A stretch of DNA of 8,996 nt from JAISFI01 sp031552425 (GTDB lineage Bacteria > Bacteroidota > Bacteroidia > Bacteroidales > Azobacteroidaceae). A program made the position numbers and the translations under genes. Location of the stretch: assembly GCA_031552425.1 (NCBI GenBank), contig JAVBMM010000204.1, positions 1-8,996 of the forward strand. Direction: 5' to 3'. Below the pieces are notes generated by a model. The model ran no database searches. It had not been told where the DNA came from and worked only from the letters and a program-made list of their open reading frames with translations. Positions 1-6,239 of this stretch are shown piece by piece; the first letter of the stretch is position 1, and every line of letters begins with the position of its first letter.

Positions 1-1
1 G

Positions 2-772
2 CAAACCAATGATACTATTCATTGTAAAATTTTAAATGTTGATGATATTTACATCAAATACCAAATTCAGCAGAATGATACCAAAACCACCAACACAATC
101 AATCGAAAATACATACAATATTATAAAATAAATGAAACCCCAGACTCTACTAACATTCACTCAGATTTGGCAATAAAAGAGAAAAAATCAAGCTTTCGCA
201 TAGGCTTCTCTGCAGGATATGCATCTAGAATAGGGGAAATCTGGAAAACAGGAAATAGCAAAATAGATGCAATGTCTGAAGATCTAAGAAGTGCTTTCGG
301 TCTAGACGGAGAAATCCAATATTTTTTTAATGAAAAATACGGTATTGCGTTAAATGTCAATTCTATTTACTCTTATGTAGAGGGATATGACGTTTACTTA
401 CCTGGGGAAGTACATATATCACATTACCAGGAAGATCAACGTATTACCTTTTTAGGACCGGCATTTGCCGTTCGTCATGATGAAAAAAAATGGTTATTCA
501 TTGGATCAATTGGTCTTGGAGCTTTGTTCTACAATACGACTATGAGTGCAGACGGAAATAGAATAGCAGGTTCTCAAACCACAGTAGGAATGAATTTCGG
601 AGTAGGAGCGGAATATAAAATATCCAACAACTTTGCTACAGGAATAAAAGCTGGTTATACCGCAGGAAGTATTAAATCAATGAATGTGGAAGGGAAAACA
701 GTTAAATTTAATGATTTAATGGGACTTTCAAGCTTATTCATCGGAGGATATATTAGTATCAGAACACAATAA
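2..772 (+). CDS. Outer-membrane beta-barrel protein, 5'-truncated by the window edge
   Basis: The frame is open from base 2 without a stop, so the gene begins before the window and about 256 residues are visible; the TTG at 167 is internal. The visible N-terminal part (IHCKILNVDDIYIKYQ) resembles the short N-terminal module of Bacteroidota envelope proteins that precedes a membrane domain. From about base 197 the protein alternates amphipathic strands and glycine/aromatic turns (FRIGFSAGYASR, GIALNVNSIYSY, WLFIGSIGLGALFYN, VGMNFGVGAEYKI, GIKAGYTAG) and finishes with LFIGGYISIRTQ, as expected of a porin-like OMP_b-brl barrel of roughly eight strands. It probably sits in the outer membrane; ligand and role are unknown. 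The next gene, a lipoprotein, starts 26 bases downstream on the same strand, so cotranscription is likely. The barrel class is well supported, the function is not. Confidence 0.75.
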   Translation, partial: QTNDTIHCKILNVDDIYIKYQIQQNDTKTTNTINRKYIQYYKINETPDSTNIHSDLAIKEKKSSFRIGFSAGYASRIGEIWKTGNSKIDAMSEDLRSAFGLDGEIQYFFNEKYGIALNVNSIYSYVEGYDVYLPGEVHISHYQEDQRITFLGPAFAVRHDEKKWLFIGSIGLGALFYNTTMSADGNRIAGSQTTVGMNFGVGAEYKISNNFATGIKAGYTAGSIKSMNVEGKTVKFNDLMGLSSLFIGGYISIRTQ

Positions 773-798
773 GTAATAACAATTAATTTTTTAGAACC

Positions 799-1503
799 AT
801 GAAAATTTCATTTATTACAATTTCCACATTGATTGCTTTGTTCTTTGTTTCTTGTGTACCTTCACAAAAAATAGCATACAATGTAGATGATATTCAGCAA
901 TATCACGAATCATCAGGTGTAAGTATTTCTATTCAACAATTTGAAGATATACGGTCTGAGTCTGAAATAAATCAAACTCATTTGCAAGCTACTAGTGTAA
1001 CAATCGAAACATCTGATGAAAAAGAACATTGTATCAATGCCGAAAAATTATATAAAATTCCTATCGGATTACAAATGGCGGATATATTTGCCAAACATCT
1101 AAATAAAAAAATGTATTTCGCAGATGTTTTTCTTAATCAAAAAGAAAAGACAGATTATTATATTACAGCCAAAATCAAACATTTTTATGGAACTCAAAAA
1201 TTTTCTAATTCTGCATCAATAGGAGCAGCTTTTGGATTAATCGGAGCAATTGCAACTGCCGGTTTGAAAACAGAAGGAGATATTATCATCGAGCTATCTG
1301 ATATTTGCCTATACGATAAAAATAATGCCCTGATTGCAAAAGTCGGAGACTTTAAAAAAGAATACTCCGGAAAATTTCCTGTCGACGCAAGCTGTTATTG
1401 TATCTACCGGAATATTAACCAAAAACTAATAGAATTCAATGAAGAACTTGCTCAAGCAATTTTTCTTGAAATAAAAAATACAAAACAAACCGCTAATCGT
1501 TAA
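799..1503 (+). CDS. Predicted lipoprotein of unknown function
   Basis: This encodes 234 residues. The N-terminus is a lipoprotein signal: Lys2, a hydrophobic stretch (residues 3-17) and a lipobox ending FVSC with the acylated cysteine at residue 19, so the mature protein should be anchored in the envelope. The mature part contains a mixed alpha/beta region (about 40-135), a small-residue-rich hydrophobic segment (about 138-156, ASIGAAFGLIGAIATAG) and a strand-rich C-terminal part with Cys199 and Cys201. The order of a strand-rich region (DYYITAKIKHFYG), a glycine-rich insert and another strand pair recalls secretion- or transport-associated lipoproteins of the YajG/LptE kind, but I cannot assign a family. 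It follows the barrel gene by 26 bases and is closed by a strong hairpin, so the two probably form the end of an operon and may act together at the outer membrane. Confidence 0.8.
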   Translation: MKISFITISTLIALFFVSCVPSQKIAYNVDDIQQYHESSGVSISIQQFEDIRSESEINQTHLQATSVTIETSDEKEHCINAEKLYKIPIGLQMADIFAKHLNKKMYFADVFLNQKEKTDYYITAKIKHFYGTQKFSNSASIGAAFGLIGAIATAGLKTEGDIIIELSDICLYDKNNALIAKVGDFKKEYSGKFPVDASCYCIYRNINQKLIEFNEELAQAIFLEIKNTKQTANR

Positions 1504-1526
1504 GTTCCTTTGTGGAAAGAATTACA

Positions 1527-1562
1527 AAAACTCCCTGAAAGACATGAACTAAAGGGAGTTTT
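1527..1562. terminator. Bidirectional intrinsic terminator between convergent genes
   Basis: A perfect 10-bp stem (AAAACTCCCT at 1527-1536 with AGGGAGTTTT at 1553-1562) encloses a 16-base loop. The plus side ends in TTTT followed by CTATTTTA. The minus-strand reading also ends in a T-run, because the left arm is preceded and begun by A residues. It lies between the lipoprotein stop (1503) and the stop of the converging XRE gene (1568), so it can end both transcripts. Confidence 0.85.
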
Positions 1563-1567
1563 CTATT

Positions 1568-1963
1568 TTATTTGTTCAAATATCCGGAAGGATCTGCAGC
1601 AATTTGAGAATTTCCAAACTCAGACTTTTGCATCAAGATTTGTATTGTTCTTTCTTTTTCAGAAAGCAAAACCTTCAAAAAATCTATCTCCGAATCACGT
1701 TGTTCCAGTTCTGACAATAATTCTTTATCTTTATCATCCATAGATAAAGAAATCTTGCTCAACGTCATTTTATCATCAAACCAAAAAGAAATGGGAACGC
1801 GTAACGCCAAAGAAATTTTTTCCAACAATTCTGCATCAATGGAATCCTTCTTCAAGACTTTAGAAAGATTCACATCCGTCATACCGATTGTTTGAGCAAA
1901 TGTTTTCTTCTTAATTCGACGCGATGATAAAATATTATTTAGTTCATTTCCAACGTGCTTCAT
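1568..1963 (-). CDS. XRE/Cro-C1 family transcriptional regulator with C-terminal coiled coil
   Basis: This encodes 131 residues. Residues about 5-60 fit a Cro/C1 helix-turn-helix domain: LNNILSSRRIKKKTFAQTIG, then MTDVNLSKVLKKDSIDAELLEKISLALRVPISFWF, where helices 2 and 3 fall around TFAQTIGMTDVNLSKVL and the tail has the usual 'ALxVP' pattern. Residues about 76-113 (DDKDKELLSELEQRDSEIDF and onward) are strongly charged with heptad-like leucines and isoleucines and should form a coiled coil, probably for dimerisation. No ligand domain is present. This layout is common in small Bacteroidota regulators, often without a known target. The start is supported by the domain beginning right at the N-terminus. 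Upstream, a candidate promoter (2040-2070) overlaps one facing the other way, so the protein may control itself and that transcript; this is inference. Confidence 0.85.
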   Translation of the reverse strand: MKHVGNELNNILSSRRIKKKTFAQTIGMTDVNLSKVLKKDSIDAELLEKISLALRVPISFWFDDKMTLSKISLSMDDKDKELLSELEQRDSEIDFLKVLLSEKERTIQILMQKSEFGNSQIAADPSGYLNK

Positions 1964-2003
1964 AATATTATTTAAATGAATCGGAAATTTTTTATTTAAA
2001 CTA

Positions 2004-2034
2004 TTTGGAAGTTAATTTCTTTTTCATACATTTG
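2004..2034 (+). promoter_or_regulatory. Candidate Bacteroidota promoter facing away from the XRE gene
   Basis: TTTG at 2004-2007 and TACATTTG at 2027-2034, separated by 19 bases, match the Bacteroidota -33/-7 consensus exactly. Transcription would start near 2041, running through the minus-strand promoter candidate and into the small ORF at 2085. The -7 element lies within a short dyad (ATACA..TGTAT, 2026-2037) that could be an operator. Confidence 0.45.
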
Positions 2035-2039
2035 TATTC

Positions 2040-2070
2040 TAAATTTACAAATAAAAAAGAACTCAACAAA
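2040..2070 (-). promoter_or_regulatory. Candidate Bacteroidota promoter for the XRE gene
   Basis: Read on the minus strand, TTTG (2070-2067) is followed after 19 bases by TAAATTTA (2047-2040). This matches the Bacteroidota -33/-7 pattern TTTG-(19-21)-TAnnTTTG with only the last base different. Transcription would begin near 2033, giving a leader of about 70 bases before the ATG at 1963. The region is AT-rich, so a chance match is possible. Confidence 0.4.
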
Positions 2071-2084
2071 ATAAAAAGGGAAAA

Positions 2085-2219
2085 ATGTCTTTTATGAGCA
2101 TCCTTTACAGATGTTTACAGAAGAAAAATAATCAAAAAGAGTTCAATAAGTACAAAAAATACGGTTTGGTTAACTGGGAATTGCTTTTTCTGTCTATTGC
2201 GGGGTTTCTCCTGCAATGA
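2085..2219 (+). CDS. Possible small ORF, 44 residues, unknown function
   Basis: An ATG at 2085 opens 44 codons ending in TGA at 2217-2219. It is preceded by AAAAAGGG four bases upstream, a weak Shine-Dalgarno-like stretch, and by a consensus-matching promoter about 50 bases upstream. The predicted peptide is basic in its middle (KKNNQKEFNKYKKYG) and ends in a hydrophobic stretch (WELLFLSIAGFLLQ), which could touch a membrane. The last 13 codons or so are also the left arm and part of the right arm of the hairpin at 2180-2233, so this part of the frame may exist only because of the repeat. I recognise no family. It may instead be a chance frame in a noncoding or regulatory transcript. Confidence 0.3.
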   Translation: MSFMSILYRCLQKKNNQKEFNKYKKYGLVNWELLFLSIAGFLLQ

Positions 2220-2233
2220 CAGAAATAAGCAAT
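2180..2233. repeat. 54-base imperfect palindrome (REP-like or MITE-like hairpin candidate)
   Basis: The arms 2180-2200 (ATTGCTTTTTCTGTCTATTGC) and 2213-2233 pair through 20 bp, with one bulged T in each arm. On the plus strand the pairing extends inward by GG/CC flanked by G-T wobbles to a TTTC loop. Neither side is followed by a clear T-run, so it is a poor intrinsic terminator on either strand, although it lies just beyond the aroC stop (2282). Its core (CTGTCATTGC..GCAATAGACAG, minus strand) resembles dispersed palindromes with a GTCATTGC core that I recall from other bacterial genomes. I cannot count copies from this window. Confidence 0.6.
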
Positions 2234-2281
2234 GGTCTTAAATCTTTTGGAAATCTTTTACTCTTCTGTTTATTTTAATTT

Positions 2282-3346
2282 TTATTTAGCTAAAAGCAGA
2301 TAATCCACCAAAACTATTGCGGCCATCGCTTCTACTATAGGAACGACACGAGGCAATACGCAAGAGTCGTGTCTACCTTTTATCGCTAAAGAAGTTCCTT
2401 CTCCAAATATATTTATTGTGGCTTGTTCCTTAAATAAAGTAGCTATCGGTTTAAAAGCTACCCGGAAATAAATATCCTCTCCGTTAGATATTCCACCCTG
2501 GATTCCTCCAGAATGATTGGTTTTGGTTTTTACTTCTCCGGAAGATGTCTGATAAAAAAGGTCATTCATTTCCGAACCTTTATGCTTCACCCCTTCGAAC
2601 CCCATGCCATACTCAAATCCTTTTGCAGAATTAATGCTGAGCATAGATGCTCCTAATGCTGCATGTAACTTTCCAAAAACCGGCTCTCCCAATCCGGCCG
2701 GAACTCCCTGACAAACACAAGAAATAACGCCACCTATAGTATCGCCTTGGGACTTAATATCTTCTATGTGTTCTATCATTTTTTGTGCCATTTCCGGATC
2801 AGGACAACGCACGGGAGAATTTTCCGTTAAAGAAAGATTTAATTCACTATAGTGCTTATTCAATACAACTGTTCCTACCTGAGAAGTATATGCAAAAATA
2901 TTTATATCTGACTTTTTAAGTATTAATTTTGCAAACGCTCCGGCTACACAACGGGAAATAGTTTCCCTGGCAGAAGACCTTCCTCCTCCCCTATGATCTC
3001 TGATTCCATATTTTTTTTGATAGGTATAATCTGCATGTGAAGGACGAAAAACATCGCGTAAATTGTCATAATCAGAGGAATGTTGATTATTATTTTTCAC
3101 AATAAATCCGATGGGAGTCCCTGTGGTTTTCCCTTCATAAATCCCGGAAAGAAATTCTACTTTATCATCTTCCTTTCGAGGACTGGTAATTGAAGATTGT
3201 CCGGGTTTCCTCCGGTTCAATTCTTGCTGAATAAAATCAAAATCGACAACAATTCCCGGAGGACAACCATCAATAACTCCTCCCACAGCAGGACCGTGGG
3301 ATTCTCCGAAAGAAGTCAACCTGAAAATATTTCCAAATGTATTCAT
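2282..3346 (-). CDS. aroC: Chorismate synthase
   Basis: This encodes 354 residues, the normal length for the family. It catalyses the last shikimate-pathway step in the cytosol: 5-enolpyruvylshikimate-3-phosphate to chorismate with loss of phosphate, using reduced FMN as a non-consumed cofactor. Family signatures are in place: FGESHG (13-18), the RRKPGQ segment (45-50), RPSHADYTYQKKYGIRDHRG (101-120) running into GGRSSARET (121-129), NHSGGIQGGISNG (277-289), FKPIATL (298-304) and GRHDSCVLPRVVPIVEAM (324-341). The conserved active-site histidines (His17 and the His of GIRDHRG and GRHDSC areas) are intact, so the enzyme should be functional. The ATG is only three bases after the slyD stop, so translation is likely coupled to slyD. 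No separate aroC promoter is visible and no convincing terminator follows. Confidence 0.97.
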   Translation of the reverse strand: MNTFGNIFRLTSFGESHGPAVGGVIDGCPPGIVVDFDFIQQELNRRKPGQSSITSPRKEDDKVEFLSGIYEGKTTGTPIGFIVKNNNQHSSDYDNLRDVFRPSHADYTYQKKYGIRDHRGGGRSSARETISRCVAGAFAKLILKKSDINIFAYTSQVGTVVLNKHYSELNLSLTENSPVRCPDPEMAQKMIEHIEDIKSQGDTIGGVISCVCQGVPAGLGEPVFGKLHAALGASMLSINSAKGFEYGMGFEGVKHKGSEMNDLFYQTSSGEVKTKTNHSGGIQGGISNGEDIYFRVAFKPIATLFKEQATINIFGEGTSLAIKGRHDSCVLPRVVPIVEAMAAIVLVDYLLLAK

Positions 3347-3349
3347 ATT

Positions 3350-3907
3350 TTAATTGCAACCACAAGCATGGGCTCCTTTATCGTCGCAACCGGAACAGTC
3401 ACAACCTCCTCCACAACCGGAACTATAAGATAAAGCAGCTATTTCTTCAGGAGTCGCATCATGTACTTCTAAAATTTGTCCTTCAAAGTTTAAGATTTCT
3501 CCTGCCAAAGGATGATTGAAGTCCATCACAACCACGTCTTCGCGCACTTCCATTACAGATCCACTCATTCTATTTCCTTCGCTATCTGTCATTGGAAGAA
3601 TATTACCTTCAAAAACTTGCTTATCATCAAATTTTCCATCCACTTCAAATATTGATTTCGGAAGTTCCAAGACAAATTCTTCGTTAAACTCTCCATAAGC
3701 ATCCTCTGGGCTAATAACAAAAGAGAAAGCGTCTCCTTTTTTTAAACCTGAGATTTTATCTTCAAATGCCGGAAGCATGCTACCTGTACCAAAAATGAAA
3801 GTCAGCGGATTTTCCGGAGAAGTTTCTTCCATCAATTCAAGATCTTCTCCTTCGCCTACATTTAATTTATAATTCAATGCCACAAATGTCTTATCAGAAA
3901 TTTTCAT
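3350..3907 (-). CDS. slyD: SlyD-type FKBP peptidyl-prolyl cis-trans isomerase with Cys-rich metal-binding tail
   Basis: This encodes 185 residues. It is a cytosolic folding helper that isomerises prolyl bonds and has chaperone activity. The split FKBP fold is visible as residues 1-70 (including FGTGSMLPAFED and SPEDAYGE) and about 127-155 (MDFNHPLAGEILNFEGQILEV). A flap/IF chaperone domain lies between (about 72-125). The C-terminal tail from residue 163 (GCGGGCDCSGCDDKGAHACG) has six cysteines and one histidine, comparable in kind to the nickel-binding tail of proteobacterial SlyD, so metal binding is plausible. Metal identity and any role in hydrogenase or urease maturation are not shown by the context. 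It is the first gene of a two-gene operon with aroC and diverges from the ModF-like gene. A TACCTTTG element lies about 31 bases upstream of the ATG. Confidence 0.93.
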   Translation of the reverse strand: MKISDKTFVALNYKLNVGEGEDLELMEETSPENPLTFIFGTGSMLPAFEDKISGLKKGDAFSFVISPEDAYGEFNEEFVLELPKSIFEVDGKFDDKQVFEGNILPMTDSEGNRMSGSVMEVREDVVVMDFNHPLAGEILNFEGQILEVHDATPEEIAALSYSSGCGGGCDCSGCDDKGAHACGCN

Positions 3908-3937
3908 GTCTTAATTTGTTAGTAAATAAATAATTGG

Positions 3938-3945
3938 CAAAGGTA
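3938..3945 (-). promoter_or_regulatory. -7 element upstream of slyD-aroC
   Basis: Minus-strand TACCTTTG (3945-3938), followed by C, matches the Bacteroidota -7 consensus TAnnTTTG. Transcription would start near 3931, leaving a leader of about 24 bases before the slyD ATG at 3907. No good TTTG -33 element is found at the expected spacing. Confidence 0.5.
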
Positions 3946-3968
3946 CATGAATTTAATGGTAAATCGTT

Positions 3969-3976
3969 TACATTTG
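3969..3976 (+). promoter_or_regulatory. -7 element upstream of the ModF-like gene
   Basis: TACATTTG matches the TAnnTTTG consensus exactly. The start point would be near 3983, so the leader before the ATG at 3993 would be only about 10 bases. No convincing -33 TTTG is found at the usual distance. It lies back to back with the slyD -7 element, 23 bases apart. Confidence 0.45.
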
Positions 3977-3992
3977 CCGAAAATTATCTGAC

Positions 3993-5420
3993 ATGATCCA
4001 TATCCAACACGCTATTCCCCGTATGCAGGAATTTTGTTTTAAAGCTCCGGTTGATTGGGAATTATCTTCTGATGAACACTGGACTATTATAGGACCTAAC
4101 GGATCCGGGAAAAGTATTTTTGCCGATATTCTAAACGGTAAAATTGTATTAAAAAGCGGTTCTATCCACTCTGATGGCATCCACAACGTTCAGGGAGCTG
4201 TAAAATTAATGACTTTTAAAACCATTTATGATACAGCAGATTATCCAAATATGTATTATCAACAAAGATGGAACAGTACAGAAACAGAAGAATCTCCTTG
4301 GGTACGTGATTTAGTTAGAGGAGACCATGAAAAAGAATATCTAAAAAAAATGCTTTGGGTTTTTAATGCTGAAGATATTTGGAATAAACGTTTAATTTTT
4401 CTATCCGGAGGAGAACTTCGAAAATTTTTCATCATCAAAGCATTGGCAAATAAACCTAAAGTTTTGATTTTAGACAATCCATATATCGGTTTGGATATTT
4501 CTTCAAGACAACATTTGAATGAACTTTTAGAAGGAATATCTGCAATGAAAGAACTACAAATTATCTTGATTCTTTCAAATCCAAACGATATTCCTGAAAT
4601 GATTACACATATTCTTCCCATACAGGAAATGGGACTGAAAAGCATTCTTATAAGAAATGAGTTTTTAGATAATTCATCTTTCATAAAAGATTTATTTCCG
4701 GAAGATGAAAAAGAAATTACAATTCCTAAAGAAGAAGCTTCAGCACCTTCGTACAAATATGCACTTAAGATGGAAAATATAAACATTAAATATGGAAACC
4801 GTACCATTTTGAAAGATCTTTCATGGGAAGTAAAACAGGGAGAAAAATGGGCTTTATTAGGCCCCAACGGCTCTGGAAAATCTACCCTACTAAGTTTAGT
4901 TTGCGCAGACAACCCCCAATCTTACGCCAATACTTTTTATCTTTTTGATCGTAAAAGAGGATCCGGAGAAAGTATTTGGGATATCAAAAAACGTATTGGA
5001 TATATTTCTCCCGAGATTCATTTGTATTATCTGGAAGAAATTTCCGTATTAAACGTTGTTGGTTCAGGTTTTTTCGACTCTATCGGATTATACAGAAAAT
5101 GTAATGAAAAGCAACAATCAAAATCACTGGAATGGATGAAGGTCTTTGGCATAGATCACTTGAAAGATCGTTCTTTCATGAAAATTTCATATGGAGAACA
5201 ACGATTAGTTCTATTAGCACGTGCCTTTGTAAAACATCCTGAATTACTGATATTAGACGAACCTTTACATGGATTGGACAAGTCAAAAAAAGCAAAAGTA
5301 AGTAAGATCATAGAAAAATTCTGTCAACTTCCGGGGAAAACATTAATATATGTAACTCATTATCAAGAAGAAATACCCCCTTGCGTCACATCTCAATTTA
5401 CTTTAAGCAAACAATCATAA
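3993..5420 (+). CDS. modF: ModF/PhrA-like tandem ABC ATPase
   Basis: This encodes 475 residues, close to E. coli ModF, with two ABC ATPase domains and no membrane segments. Domain 1 has Walker A GPNGSGKS (34-41), signature LSGGE (137-141) and Walker B VLILDNP, in which Asn162 replaces the catalytic glutamate and Asn196 occupies the switch-histidine position. Domain 2 has Walker A GPNGSGKS (290-297), an unusual signature ISYGEQ (398-403), an intact Walker B LLILDEP with Glu423, and His456. The stretch LLSLVCADNPQSYANT..RKRGSGESIWDIKKRIGYIS matches what I recall of E. coli ModF closely, which supports the family. The biochemical role of ModF is not well defined; a molybdate-transport link is only suggested by its linkage in proteobacteria, and no mod genes are in this window. 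It is transcribed away from slyD. Confidence 0.85.
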   Translation: MIHIQHAIPRMQEFCFKAPVDWELSSDEHWTIIGPNGSGKSIFADILNGKIVLKSGSIHSDGIHNVQGAVKLMTFKTIYDTADYPNMYYQQRWNSTETEESPWVRDLVRGDHEKEYLKKMLWVFNAEDIWNKRLIFLSGGELRKFFIIKALANKPKVLILDNPYIGLDISSRQHLNELLEGISAMKELQIILILSNPNDIPEMITHILPIQEMGLKSILIRNEFLDNSSFIKDLFPEDEKEITIPKEEASAPSYKYALKMENINIKYGNRTILKDLSWEVKQGEKWALLGPNGSGKSTLLSLVCADNPQSYANTFYLFDRKRGSGESIWDIKKRIGYISPEIHLYYLEEISVLNVVGSGFFDSIGLYRKCNEKQQSKSLEWMKVFGIDHLKDRSFMKISYGEQRLVLLARAFVKHPELLILDEPLHGLDKSKKAKVSKIIEKFCQLPGKTLIYVTHYQEEIPPCVTSQFTLSKQS

Positions 5421-5466
5421 TTTTTCATTTACAAAATTTGTATTGAACCGGAGTTAAAAAACAAGC

Positions 5467-5497
5467 CTTGCTTTCTAAAAAGAATATTGTAAATTTG
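5467..5497 (+). promoter_or_regulatory. Promoter of the hemerythrin gene
   Basis: CTTG (5467-5470), 19 bases, then TAAATTTG (5490-5497) fit the Bacteroidota -33/-7 pattern. Transcription would start near 5504, almost at the ATG (5509), so the message may be nearly leaderless. A 13-base dyad TACAAAATTTGTA (5430-5442) lies just upstream and could bind a regulator; this is inference. Confidence 0.55.
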
Positions 5498-5508
5498 TCA
5501 AAAAAAAC

Positions 5509-6194
5509 ATGAAACCGACATTTCTCAAACCGGAAATAAAAATGGCTGATATGTTGCATGACAACTACCATTTTTTACAATTACTCGACCGTTTCGAAAT
5601 AAGATTCGGTTTTGGAGATAGAACCGTTGAAGATGTTTGTAGAGAATACAATATCAACATCCCTTTTTTCGTTCTTATAGCGAATGTTTTCCACTACAAA
5701 GAATACGAGCCAAAAGAGAATGAAATCAAAAATTGTCCTCCCGATGAATTGTTGAAATACCTGCAAAAATCACATACATATTACTTAGATTATCGTATTC
5801 CGGCTTTATGGAAACAGTTGAAAGAAATGATGTCAACATGGGACAATGTCCCCGCCAAAGTAGTAGAAACTTTTTTCTCCGAATACAAAAAGAAATACAA
5901 GAACACTTAGCGTACGAAGAAGAAATTGTATTTCCATATATTAAAAAGTTAATCAATAAGGAAGATGTTTCCGGATATTCTATTCTTGAATTTGAAGAAA
6001 AACATGATGATATCGAAGCAAAAATCAAAGACCTGAAAAATATCCTTATTAAATACATTCCGGAAAAAAACGACGCAATGATGAGAAATGAGGTTTTACT
6101 CCATCTTTTCCTTTTGGAAGAAGACCTGAACAAACATTTGCTGATCGAGAACAAGGTATTGATTCCGGTAGTTTTGCAAATGGAAAAGAAATAA
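5509..6194 (+). pseudogene. Hemerythrin-domain di-iron protein, interrupted by a -1 frameshift
   Basis: The 5' frame (5509-5910, 133 codons) and the 3' frame, open to the stop at 6192-6194, belong to one gene. Joining them at the A-run (5887-5891) gives about 228 residues, typical of Bacteroidota hemerythrin-domain proteins. In the joined protein, residues 1-70 are a helical N-terminal region (LHDNYHFLQLLDRFEIRFGF), followed by the hemerythrin bundle: His89 (KSHTYYLDYRIPAL), His133/Glu137 (EIQEHLAYEEE), His166 (FEEKHDDIEAK) and His210/Glu214 (NKHLLIENKVL), a complete di-iron ligand set. Only His89 comes before the break, so the ORF product that ends at 5910 cannot bind a di-iron site. Such proteins bind iron and are linked to O2, nitric-oxide or iron-sulfur repair. 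One missing A restores the frame, so a sequencing error, a recent mutation or a phase-variable tract are all possible; recoding is less likely. Confidence 0.8.
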
Positions 6195-6239
6195 TCTTCC
6201 AAATTATTCACAGAAAAATATTTAAGAACAGAAAAAATA

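Larger units (their letters stand above)
1964..2281. other. 318-base intergenic region between the XRE gene and aroC
   Basis: This gap holds two overlapping, oppositely directed promoter candidates (2004-2070), the uncertain 44-codon ORF (2085-2219) and the long hairpin (2180-2233). The remaining part next to aroC (2234-2281) is T-rich on the plus strand and shows no gene or clear terminator. No tRNA-like or known riboswitch-like fold was recognised. Confidence 0.7.

Noticed and set aside
167..772. Separate 201-residue gene starting at TTG
   Set aside because: The frame is open without a stop back to base 2, and the preceding residues fit an N-terminal module, so it is the tail of one longer gene.
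2213..2281. aroC intrinsic terminator
   Set aside because: The only strong hairpin here is the 2180-2233 palindrome, and it is not followed by a T-run on the minus strand.
5921..6193. A second, separate hemerythrin gene
   Set aside because: One hemerythrin fold is spread over both frames with each ligand present once, so there is one gene.
5808..6194. Independent small gene starting at the 5808 ATG
   Set aside because: Its first 25 or so residues (METVERNDVNMG) are out-of-frame reading of the hemerythrin sequence; homology-like ligand motifs begin only after the A-run, as expected for a shifted tail.
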